Of a DNA stretch of 64,000 bases, positions 8,247 to 14,717 are shown piece by piece. Each line of letters begins with the position of its first letter. Position 1 is the first letter of the stretch. The translations under genes and the position numbers were made by a program. The notes below the pieces were generated by a model. That model searched no databases. It was not told where the DNA came from and saw only the letters and a list, made by a program, of their open reading frames with translations. The stretch comes from CAJXMH01 sp964001305 (GTDB lineage: Bacteria > Bacteroidota > Bacteroidia > Flavobacteriales_E > Vicingaceae): contig CAXFAI010000044.1 in NCBI GenBank assembly GCA_964001305.1, forward strand, positions 124,001 through 188,000, read 5' to 3'.

Positions 8247-8903
8247 TTAGTTGAAATCATCAAACTCATTGGTGTCTATGCGTAGTAATAGTCTTTTCTC
8301 ATTACTCTCTTCTATGCTAGGACTTCTATGTATGGCGGCCTTTGCATCGGGATATAAGGCCCCTTTTAAAATCATGACATCGCCAACTTGGGTTTGTTGA
8401 ATAAGCGTTGGCTCTTTTACAATGTTCTCATTATCGCCCCCATTATGGTGTTCTTTTCTATTGGCCGCTTCTTCGGGCAACCAAAAAGTACCCTGCCCTT
8501 TGTAAGTGCATAGCAAACGTAAATCGTTGATATCCGTATGAAAACGCCTGCACATATTGGAGTCTACTACAAAAAAACCAAGTCTGAATGAGCTTGCTTC
8601 AGAAACTCTAGCAAACTGATTTAGAAGTTGACGGATGTCTTTAAATAAAGCAGATCCCGAAATGTGTTTTGCCGAAAATGCTTTCTTTAAAGCTTCTAAA
8701 ATGGATGAAATATCTCCACTTGAGCGAAAGTATAAAGAGGCCTCCATAATTTGTTTAATCTCAATGTCAAAATCATGGGATATTTTCCTTTGAAGAATCA
8801 CCACATTCTTATCTTCTTGGTGAATAAGAGACAAGTCAGAAAATTGTCTAGCAAAAGCAGTCTCAAACGGAGCATTAACTTTTATTGGATTCTTTAGTTC
8901 CAT
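8247..8903 (-). CDS. DUF1826 protein
   Basis: A 218-residue protein without signal peptide. The segment CRRFHTDINDLRLLCTYKGQGTFWLPEE, followed by a GDVMILKG strand and IHRSPSIEESNEKRLLLRID at the C-terminus, is the signature of DUF1826. The conserved His pair (RFHTD and AIHRSP) and the strand pattern suggest a cupin-like or dioxygenase-like fold, but the biochemical role is unknown. From memory, this family often sits beside COG0523 GTPases under zinc control, as here, where it is flanked by a MerC-like gene (19 nt) and a COG0523 gene (14 nt). Confidence 0.85.
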   Translation of the reverse strand: MELKNPIKVNAPFETAFARQFSDLSLIHQEDKNVVILQRKISHDFDIEIKQIMEASLYFRSSGDISSILEALKKAFSAKHISGSALFKDIRQLLNQFARVSEASSFRLGFFVVDSNMCRRFHTDINDLRLLCTYKGQGTFWLPEEAANRKEHHNGGDNENIVKEPTLIQQTQVGDVMILKGALYPDAKAAIHRSPSIEESNEKRLLLRIDTNEFDDFN

Positions 8904-8922
8904 ATTGATATTGGATTATATT

Positions 8923-9318
8923 TTAAATGGTGCAATCTCCCTGCTGTTTGCACTGTTTTTGATTGTATAAATGCAAGGCGATTAAAGTCCCTGCTGGGAT
9001 GTAAATGAAATATTCAGCCAAGGCAAACCATGCTATTTTTTCATTTAAAATCAGAAAACTCAAGACAAACCAACTTAGCCAAAGGCCTAAGCCAATCCAT
9101 TTGCTTTTTGCCTTTTTAGCTGACCAATAGACCGCTATAACAGAGATAAGAAGAAAACCATAATCAATCCATTGCCACCATATAGGGCTAGATTCGCAGC
9201 AGCTTATGGAACAAGATTGTGCAATAAATAAAAATGGGGTTGCTATGCAATGTATTAAACATAAACTACTTGCAGCTACTCCTAAATTGTCGGCTTGACT
9301 TAAGCCCAGATTAACCAT
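8923..9318 (-). CDS. MerC-family small membrane protein
   Basis: A 131-residue membrane protein with four predicted hydrophobic helices. ASSLCLIHCIATPF (Cys20, Cys24) is the MerC signature pair in the first helix; a CSISCCESS loop and a cysteine-containing tail (KQCKQQGDC) add possible metal ligands. An in-frame ATG at 9390 exists, but the ATG at 9318 overlaps the stop of the upstream GTPase gene by 8 nt and places the MerC domain at the N-terminus, so it is preferred. MerC proteins move Hg(II), but the zinc-type neighbours and absence of mer genes suggest zinc or another metal. Confidence 0.8.
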   Translation of the reverse strand: MVNLGLSQADNLGVAASSLCLIHCIATPFLFIAQSCSISCCESSPIWWQWIDYGFLLISVIAVYWSAKKAKSKWIGLGLWLSWFVLSFLILNEKIAWFALAEYFIYIPAGTLIALHLYNQKQCKQQGDCTI

Positions 9319-10345
9319 AAGCTTGTTTATGTGAGTGTTTGTTTGTGTTGCTTGCGTTTTTGGAAAGACATTTTTGCAGTAACTGCTCAATCCCTTTTCT
9401 TTTCAAATCTTTTCCGATAAAAACTATATTACTTTCTCTTGTTTCGCCTTCTTTCCATGCTCTCTTTTCTTCAAAATTCATGCGTTTACCAACGCTTTGA
9501 ATAACTACTTGCTGTTCCTTTTCTGCTAGCCAAAGCAAACCTTTCATGCGGAATAAGTTTCTTGATTGAAAACGCAGATACACAAACAAATTATGGTAAA
9601 GTAAGTCGTAGTCAAATGGCTTTGAAAAAGTAAAGCAGAAGGAAACAACATTTGGCGTATGCTCATGATCGTGATGATGATGAGGGGCTTTTAGGTTGAG
9701 CCCTTCCATTGGAACAATTTTGTTTATTTCTGAGATTAGCTGATCTTCAATTTGTTCTTTTTGCAATGACAAATCGAAATTTGGAAATTCCTCTTGATGG
9801 CTTATGTAAATGCTAGCCAGAGGATTAATCGCTGCCATTTTCTTTTTCACTTCCTCTACATAGGCTGAAGTAACCAAATCGGCTTTGTTCAACAATAAAA
9901 TATCACTAAAAGTGAGCTGTTTAAGGGCTTCTTCCGTTTCTTCAATTTGTTCTTCTATCAATTCGGTGTCTATCAAACAGATTGTGCCAAGCAATGGAAA
10001 ATGCTCTTTAATAAGAGGGTGGGTTAAGAAAGGTTCAGCTAAGCCTGCAGGATCAGCCACTCCTGTAGCTTCAATAATGACTTCATCAAAGTCTTCTCTT
10101 CGGTCAAATAAATCATTTAGAATGTCGTACAAATTATCGTTTAAGGTGCAGCATAAACAACCGTTGTTTAATTCAACAATGCCATCTTCAGGTCTAAAGA
10201 TTAATTCGCTATCAATGCTTTTTTCTCCAAATTCGTTTTCTATAATGGCATATCGCTTATTGGGATTGGCTTTTATTAAATGGTTTAAATATGTGGTTTT
10301 ACCCGCTCCTAGAAAACCTGTTATTATTCTAACCGGCTTATTCAT
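9311..10345 (-). CDS. COG0523 (CobW-type) GTPase with His-rich loop
   Basis: A 344-residue G3E GTPase from the ATG at 10345 (alternative ATG at 10351; a TTG further up at 10366 lies inside the candidate operator). It shows GFLGAGKTT (10-18), the CLCC motif (Cys63, Cys65, Cys66), NKAD, and a histidine run HHHHDHEH (222-229) of the kind that buffers Zn(II) or Ni(II) in this family. Cytoplasmic metal chaperone. First gene of the minus-strand operon, divergent from the Fur-type regulator; its end overlaps the MerC-like gene by 8 nt. It and the 7012-8232 gene are distant paralogues rather than recent duplicates. Confidence 0.9.
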   Translation of the reverse strand: MNKPVRIITGFLGAGKTTYLNHLIKANPNKRYAIIENEFGEKSIDSELIFRPEDGIVELNNGCLCCTLNDNLYDILNDLFDRREDFDEVIIEATGVADPAGLAEPFLTHPLIKEHFPLLGTICLIDTELIEEQIEETEEALKQLTFSDILLLNKADLVTSAYVEEVKKKMAAINPLASIYISHQEEFPNFDLSLQKEQIEDQLISEINKIVPMEGLNLKAPHHHHDHEHTPNVVSFCFTFSKPFDYDLLYHNLFVYLRFQSRNLFRMKGLLWLAEKEQQVVIQSVGKRMNFEEKRAWKEGETRESNIVFIGKDLKRKGIEQLLQKCLSKNASNTNKHSHKQAYG

Positions 10346-10362
10346 TATCATAAATTTTAAAC

Positions 10363-10375
10363 GCAACTGAGTTGC
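10363..10375. promoter_or_regulatory. Candidate Fur/Zur operator (perfect palindrome)
   Basis: GCAACT-G-AGTTGC is a perfect 6-1-6 inverted repeat, 17 nt upstream of the GTPase ATG and upstream of the divergent regulator's promoter. Its placement suits a Zur-type repressor controlling both directions. The metal and regulator are inferred from context. Confidence 0.6.
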
Positions 10376-10392
10376 AAAAATAGTTCAAATAA

Positions 10393-10423
10393 TTGCGATT
10401 ACAAACCGTTTCAATTAAATTTG
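10393..10423 (+). promoter_or_regulatory. Promoter of the Fur-family regulator gene
   Basis: TTG at 10393-10395 and TAAATTTG at 10416-10423 are 20 nt apart and match the Bacteroidota -33/-7 promoter pattern. The -7 box ends only 4 nt before the ATG, so transcription would begin at or next to the start codon and give a leaderless mRNA. Confidence 0.6.
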
Positions 10424-10427
10424 TCTT

Positions 10428-10805
10428 ATGGCTATACAACGACAAACCGAATCTGTTAAAACCGTTTGGAAAACTTTTGAAAAGAGTGAAAATGCGCTCT
10501 CTGTTGTTGCTTTAGTGAAGAAGTTTGAAAAAACGATGAACAAAACCACTGTTTATCGAATATTAGATCGCTTTGAAAAAGAGGGGATGTTGCATTCTTT
10601 TGTAGGTAAGGATGGCTTAAAGTGGTACGCCAAGTGCCATAATTGTTCTAGTGGAGAACATATTGATGTTCACCCCCATTTTCAATGTAACAATTGTGGA
10701 AAAGTGGAATGTTTATCGGTTGAAGTGAAAATTCCACCCATTACAAAGCATGCGGTAAAAACCTCTCAAATTTTACTATTTGGGGAATGTGAGAATTGTT
10801 TGTAG
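10428..10805 (+). CDS. Fur-family metalloregulator, probably Zur-like
   Basis: A 125-residue Fur-family repressor. Residues 1-55 form the winged helix (TMNKTTVYRILDRFEKEGML is the recognition-helix region). The dimer domain carries Cys87/Cys90 (CNNC) and Cys121/Cys124 (CENC), the usual structural zinc site, plus HxH before CNNC. An additional Cys70/Cys73 pair (CHNC) and Cys95 are less usual. The divergent operon encodes two zinc-type GTPases, a DUF1826 protein and a MerC-like protein, so zinc sensing is more likely than iron. It lies downstream of a promoter next to a palindromic operator, which suggests autoregulation. Confidence 0.85.
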   Translation: MAIQRQTESVKTVWKTFEKSENALSVVALVKKFEKTMNKTTVYRILDRFEKEGMLHSFVGKDGLKWYAKCHNCSSGEHIDVHPHFQCNNCGKVECLSVEVKIPPITKHAVKTSQILLFGECENCL

Positions 10806-10866
10806 TTCGACTTTTTCCAAGGTCACTTAAGTGCTTTTAAATGAAGTAGTGAGATTAAAGTATTCA

Positions 10867-10967
10867 TTTTAGTGGCCCCTGCTGGGCTCCCCGCCCGAAC
10901 GGCTGAAGCCTTTCAGTCGGGCGGGGAACCATCGACCACTTGATTGTTAGTCAAGTACTTAAACCAA
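10867..10967 (-). pseudogene. Decayed tRNA copy interrupted by a palindrome
   Basis: Read on the minus strand this is a copy of the tRNA at 11029-11102. The anticodon arm and variable region (ACTTGA..TCAAGTGGTCG) and the 3' acceptor half with flank (GAGCCCAGCAGGGGCCACT, one mismatch in the acceptor) are retained. The 5' acceptor and D-stem are lost, the anticodon loop has changed from CTCATAA to CTAACAA, and a GC-rich palindrome of about 36 nt sits in the T-loop between GGTTC and GAGCCC. It cannot fold as a tRNA. Confidence 0.8.
10889..10926. repeat. GC-rich palindromic element inside the tRNA pseudogene
   Basis: Perfect 10-bp arms CCCCGCCCGA (10889-10898) and TCGGGCGGGG (10917-10926) enclose an 18-nt centre that holds a second inverted repeat (CTGAA..TTCAG). 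The composition is far richer in G+C than the surroundings. It resembles a REP-type mobile palindrome; only one copy was noticed in this window. Confidence 0.75.
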
Positions 10968-10997
10968 TAAAAAAGGACATTCGATTTATATAAGCAT

Positions 10998-11026
10998 AAA
11001 AAAACCCGACTAATGTCAGGTTTTTT
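10998..11026 (-). terminator. Terminator of the tRNA gene
   Basis: On the minus strand, just past the tRNA 3' end, AACCTGAC-atta-GTCGGGTT forms a hairpin followed by a run of T. It would end the tRNA transcript. Confidence 0.75.
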
Positions 11027-11028
11027 AG

Positions 11029-11102
11029 TGGGCCCTGCTGGGCTCGAACCAGCGACCACTTGATTATGAGTCAAGTGCTCTAACCAACTGAGCTAAGGGC
11101 CC
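11029..11102 (-). tRNA. tRNA with CAT anticodon (Met elongator or Ile2)
   Basis: A complete cloverleaf can be drawn: acceptor GGGCCCT/AGGGCCC with discriminator A, D-arm from TAGCTCAGTTGGTTAGAGC, anticodon stem CTTGA/TCAAG with loop CTCATAA (anticodon CAT), and T-arm GCTGG-TTCGAGC-CCAGC. CCA is not encoded. The acceptor end and T-arm resemble E. coli tRNA-Ile2 (lysidine-modified CAT) more than elongator Met, but identity cannot be settled by eye. It has a terminator and a decayed copy just downstream. Confidence 0.93.
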
Positions 11103-11212
11103 TTCAAGATTTACTTGAATAGGTCTTTTTTGTCCCTTAGCGATGTTGCCTGTCCGTCCGAAACGAAGTGGAGGCGGAAGCTAAGGGCCCGATTACAATT
11201 GCATTGTAATTT
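11103..11212. repeat. tRNA-end duplication with imperfect palindrome
   Basis: The 12 nt AGCTAAGGGCCC that form the tRNA 5' end (11091-11102) recur at 11179-11190. Between them CCCTTAGC (11134-11141) pairs with GCTAAGGG (11180-11187), enclosing a GC-rich imperfect hairpin (CCGTCC..GGAGGCGG). A second near-palindrome, ATTACAAT-tgc-ATTGTAAT, follows at 11192-11210. Together with 10867-10967 this fills the 484-nt gap around the tRNA; I see no protein gene here. Confidence 0.65.
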
Positions 11213-11289
11213 GGGAGAACAAGATTACGAAAAAACAAGTGAATTGACACAATCTGTGTAAAGAAGAAAATCTCAATTACCTTTATCGC

Positions 11290-12204
11290 ATGCAAACACC
11301 GCCTTATTTAACAAAAGGAAGTCACCTTAGAATAATCAGTACAGCGCGAAAAATTTCAAAAGAAGAATTGCAGCCCGCCATTGACCGATTAGAGTCTTGG
11401 GGCTTAAACCTTAGCTTTGGAAAGAATCTGTTTAGCACGTATAATCAGTTTGCAGGTACTACCGAACAACGAGTACAAGATTTACAAGATGCTTTGGATG
11501 ACCCAAATGTTGAAGCCATTTTATGTGCTCGTGGAGGTTATGGAACTGTTCAACTGATTGATCAAATTGATTTTTCTGCATTCAAGAAAAATCTAAAATG
11601 GCTAGTTGGCTACAGCGATGTAACGGTTTTGCACTGCCACATTAATCAGACACAAGAAGTAGAAAGTCTACATGCTACTATGCCGATAAACTTTGCTCCT
11701 TTTTCAGAAAAAGATGAAGCGGCAGAAAGCTTGCGTAAAGCTCTTTTTGGAGAGAAATTAGAATATCAATTTACGGCAGAAGAAGAATCAATCTTAAACT
11801 TTACTGAGTTAAATGCACCCATTTTTGGCGGAAATCTTTCTATATTATATAGCTTGAGTGCTAGTGTTTCTCAATTGAAGAAGGATAACTTTTTCTTGTT
11901 TTTTGAAGATTTAGATGAGTACCTCTACCATATTGATCGGATGATGATGAATTTAAAACGCTCAGGAATTTTTACAGCTTGTAAAGGAGTTTTAGTTGGG
12001 GGTATGTCTGATATGAATGACAATACGATCCCTTATGGAAAATCAGCGAAAGCAATTATTCAAGAAAATTTAAAAGACTTTGAAATTCCTGTCATTTTTG
12101 GTGTTCCAGCTGGTCATATTAAACAGAATTTGGCTTTAATCTTGGGACGAACTTTACAATTGAGTCGAGAAGGGAGTAGAATAAAATTGACATTTCATGG
12201 CTGA
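11290..12204 (+). CDS. LD-carboxypeptidase (peptidase family S66)
   Basis: A 304-residue cytoplasmic serine peptidase that trims the terminal D-Ala from murein tetrapeptides during peptidoglycan recycling. The nucleophile is Ser109 in LVGYSDVT, following the family's ARGGYG motif (80-85); the His of the Ser-Glu-His triad is in VPAGHIKQN near the C-terminus, with a Glu in FFEDLDEYLYHIDRM or nearby. No signal peptide. TACCTTTA at 11278-11285 is a one-mismatch -7 box only 4 nt from the ATG, so the transcript may be leaderless. Its stop overlaps the yraN start by 8 nt. Confidence 0.9.
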   Translation: MQTPPYLTKGSHLRIISTARKISKEELQPAIDRLESWGLNLSFGKNLFSTYNQFAGTTEQRVQDLQDALDDPNVEAILCARGGYGTVQLIDQIDFSAFKKNLKWLVGYSDVTVLHCHINQTQEVESLHATMPINFAPFSEKDEAAESLRKALFGEKLEYQFTAEEESILNFTELNAPIFGGNLSILYSLSASVSQLKKDNFFLFFEDLDEYLYHIDRMMMNLKRSGIFTACKGVLVGGMSDMNDNTIPYGKSAKAIIQENLKDFEIPVIFGVPAGHIKQNLALILGRTLQLSREGSRIKLTFHG

Positions 12205-12559
12205 GCATAATGAAATTGGTAAGCTTGGCGAAGAGCAGGCGCAGAAGTTTTTGTTAGATAAAGGCTACGATATATTGGCCCTTAACTGGAGGTTTAAAAA
12301 AGCTGAAATAGACATTATTGCACAGCAAAAAGAGACTTTAGTAATCGTAGAAGTAAAAACGAGAACATCTATTGATTTTGAAAGACCTCAAGAAGCGGTA
12401 ACCATAAGTAAACAGCGGCATTTAGTGAGGGCAGCCGATGCTTACATTCAAGAAAACGAGATTGATTTAGAATGTCGCTTTGATGTAATTTCCGTGCTTA
12501 TTTTAAACCAAAAAGTAGAAATTGAACATATAGAAGACGCATTTATGCCTCTTTTATAA
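12197..12559 (+). CDS. YraN family (UPF0102) nuclease-like protein
   Basis: A 120-residue protein with the restriction-endonuclease-like core of UPF0102: GKLGEEQAQKFLLDKGY, then AEIDIIAQ and VIVEVKTR, giving the D-x(n)-ExK pattern of a PD-(D/E)XK fold. Its role is poorly known; a link to Holliday-junction or DNA processing has been proposed for the family. Translationally coupled to the LD-carboxypeptidase gene through an 8-nt overlap. Confidence 0.88.
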   Translation: MAEHNEIGKLGEEQAQKFLLDKGYDILALNWRFKKAEIDIIAQQKETLVIVEVKTRTSIDFERPQEAVTISKQRHLVRAADAYIQENEIDLECRFDVISVLILNQKVEIEHIEDAFMPLL

Positions 12560-13159
12560 TAGGCTGATAAATTGCAGTCCAAGACCTAAACAAAAACCAC
12601 TGACTAATTCGTTAGGCCGATGAGCTTGTAATGCCAACCTTGCAAATCCAACAAAACCTGCAAAGAGAATGAATATGATGAGCAAATTGCTTGTGTCAAT
12701 GCTAAATTGAATAGCTGAAGTAATTAGTAAACCACAAATTCCCCCTAATCCCGCTAAATGAGCACTGCTTTTGTAGTTTAAAAAGGTTAACAACATCAAA
12801 CCAACAATAGTCAAACCAGCGGCTAAAAAAGTGCTTAAGTAAAACGATGGGAAATTTATTTCAGCCAGCAAGAAGTAAGTGAGTAGATAAAAAAAGGCGG
12901 TGATGAAATAAGGAATAGTTCGCTCGCTTACTTGGTGAAGTTGAATACTAGAAATAATTTTTTTGTACTTCAAATACACATTTATCAATAGTGGAATGGC
13001 AATTAGATTTAAAAAGAACAGCCCATAGATGTAATTGAAAAACTGTGATGTGTATTTGTAATTGAGGTAAATTGGCAAATGAAAAAGTAAAAAAACACTG
13101 ACCAAAGGGGCAAAAAGAGGGTGCAGTATATAAGAAATAAGCTTAGCGAAAAATTTCAT
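12554..13159 (-). CDS. PAP2-like integral membrane protein
   Basis: A 201-residue protein with about six hydrophobic helices. Late motifs KSSAHLAGLGG and ARLALQAHRPNELVSGFCLG resemble motifs 2 and 3 of the PAP2 lipid phosphatases (SGH and SRxxxxxHxxxD), with Glu in place of the last Asp, and motif 1 is not clear. It may be a divergent phosphatase or an inactive relative. The start is taken at ATG 13159, right after the rpoN stop (13161-13163), rather than the longer frame into rpoN. Its end overlaps the convergent yraN end by 6 nt. Confidence 0.65.
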   Translation of the reverse strand: MKFFAKLISYILHPLFAPLVSVFLLFHLPIYLNYKYTSQFFNYIYGLFFLNLIAIPLLINVYLKYKKIISSIQLHQVSERTIPYFITAFFYLLTYFLLAEINFPSFYLSTFLAAGLTIVGLMLLTFLNYKSSAHLAGLGGICGLLITSAIQFSIDTSNLLIIFILFAGFVGFARLALQAHRPNELVSGFCLGLGLQFISLL

Positions 13160-13160
13160 A

Positions 13161-14606
13161 CTAAAGCTCCTTTCTAAGTCGGGCAACCGGAATGTTTAGC
13201 TGCTCTCTGTATTTAGCAATTGTTCTCCGGGCCACATTGTATTTCTTCTCTTTCAACATCTTAGAAAGCGTCTCATCGGTATGTGGTTTCTTTTTGTTTT
13301 CTGCATCAATAATGTCTTGAAGAATTCTTTTGACTTCTCTTGTACTCACTTCCTCTCCGTCTTCCGTAGAAATGGATTCAGAAAAGAAAGACTTTAGTAA
13401 AAAAGTGCCATAAGGAGTAGTGACATATTTACTATTTACCACACGTGAAACTGTTGAAATATCCATATTGATTCTTTCAGCAATATCTTTTAAAATCATG
13501 GGTTTCAACTTAGTTTCATCACCTTCCAAAAAATACTCCTTTTGGTACTCAGCAATGGCGGTCATGGTGTTGATTAGCGTATTTTGGCGCTGGCGTATGG
13601 CATCAATAAACCACTTGGCAGAATCGAGTTTTTGCTTCACAAAAGTCATGGCTTCTTTTTCAGCCTTGTTGTGCTCTTTTGACTTCTTATAATGGTCAAT
13701 CATGCCTTTGTACTCATTGCTAACTCGCAACTGAGGAGCATTTCTACCATTTAGGGTTATTTCAAGTTCACCATCATTAATCAACAAGGTGAAATCTGGA
13801 ACAACAACTTGTACTGTTTTTCCAGAGGTGTTCATTGAATTTCCCGGCTTGGGATTTAATTTTAAGATTTCGTCAATTCCATTTTTTAATTCCTCATCTG
13901 AAACCTCAAGTCTTTTAATGATTTTAGAATAGTGTTTCTTGGTAAACTCATCAAAAAAGTCAGCTAAAATATGATTGGCAAGTTCTTGAGCCTCATTAAA
14001 TGGCTTTTTCTGTTTCAGCTGAATTTGAAGGCATTCTTGCAAATCTCTGGCCCCAATTCCCGGAGGATCCAATTGCTGGACAACTTTTAAAACTTTCTCA
14101 ATTTCTTCTTGGGTTGCCATAATATTATGGCGAAAGGCCAAGTCATCTTCTATGGAAGTTAAATCTCTTCGTAAGTAGCCAGAATCATCCAAACTGCCAA
14201 CAATATGTTGGGCAATTTCCTCTTCTTTTTCACTTAAGTTTTGTAAGCTAATTTGTTGTTGAACTCTCTCATGAAAAGTAGAACCTCCGCTATAGGGGAT
14301 GTCCTTTTCATCGTCGTCTTTACCTTTATTTGAGATTTGATATTTGTAATCAGGCGTATCATCATCGAGGTAATCACTAAAGTCAAACTCCTCTAATTCG
14401 TCTTTGCTTTCTTCTTTTTCTTCGTAGGTATCTTCAAAGTCATCTGTTGATTCTTCTTTACCTTCATCCAATGCAGGATTGCTTTCCAACTCTTCTTTTA
14501 CCCGTTGTTCTAAAGCAACTGTGGGTAACTGCAATAGCTTCATCAACTGAATTTGTTGAGGAGACAGTTTTTGTAATAATTTCTGTTGAAGCGACAGTTT
14601 TTGCAT
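13161..14606 (-). CDS. rpoN: RNA polymerase sigma-54 factor
   Basis: A 481-residue sigma-54. Region I is Gln/Leu-rich (QQKLLQKLSPQQIQLMKLLQLP), followed by a strongly acidic region II (about 45-90), the core-binding domain with QLDPPGIGARDLQECL, the helix-turn-helix DISTVSRVVNSKYV, and the RpoN box ARRTIAKYRE near residue 460, which reads the -24 element. It directs transcription that needs AAA+ activators; none is encoded in this window. Downstream of asnS (111-nt gap) and directly upstream of the PAP2-like gene. Confidence 0.97.
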   Translation of the reverse strand: MQKLSLQQKLLQKLSPQQIQLMKLLQLPTVALEQRVKEELESNPALDEGKEESTDDFEDTYEEKEESKDELEEFDFSDYLDDDTPDYKYQISNKGKDDDEKDIPYSGGSTFHERVQQQISLQNLSEKEEEIAQHIVGSLDDSGYLRRDLTSIEDDLAFRHNIMATQEEIEKVLKVVQQLDPPGIGARDLQECLQIQLKQKKPFNEAQELANHILADFFDEFTKKHYSKIIKRLEVSDEELKNGIDEILKLNPKPGNSMNTSGKTVQVVVPDFTLLINDGELEITLNGRNAPQLRVSNEYKGMIDHYKKSKEHNKAEKEAMTFVKQKLDSAKWFIDAIRQRQNTLINTMTAIAEYQKEYFLEGDETKLKPMILKDIAERINMDISTVSRVVNSKYVTTPYGTFLLKSFFSESISTEDGEEVSTREVKRILQDIIDAENKKKPHTDETLSKMLKEKKYNVARRTIAKYREQLNIPVARLRKEL

Positions 14607-14717
14607 AGCGATATAAAGTTAACAAATCGCTGTTAAGCTTGGTTTAAGAAAAGTTTCTTTTACAAACATTTCTTGCTTTTACAAATTGCTGAAAATCAGG
14701 AAAAGAAAACGGGTTTG

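Noticed and set aside
8923..9318. Mercury resistance locus
   Set aside because: The MerC-like protein is alone; no merA, merT, merP or merR is nearby, and the neighbours are zinc-type genes.
9885..10370. 161-codon plus-strand frame opposite the His-rich GTPase
   Set aside because: Antisense to conserved G3E GTPase motifs; composition is that of a complementary-strand frame.
10821..10845. A possible third tRNA fragment (ggtcactta...agtgctttta)
   Set aside because: Only about a dozen matching bases with a deletion of the anticodon loop; too weak to call.
10867..11212. Integrated element with att sites at the tRNA
   Set aside because: No integrase or mobile gene cargo lies next to the tRNA; the repeats are short and palindromic, which fits small palindrome insertions better.
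13161..14606. A sigma-54-dependent gene set next to rpoN
   Set aside because: No AAA+ activator is encoded in the window and I did not find a convincing -24/-12 (GGCAC-n5-TTGC) element.
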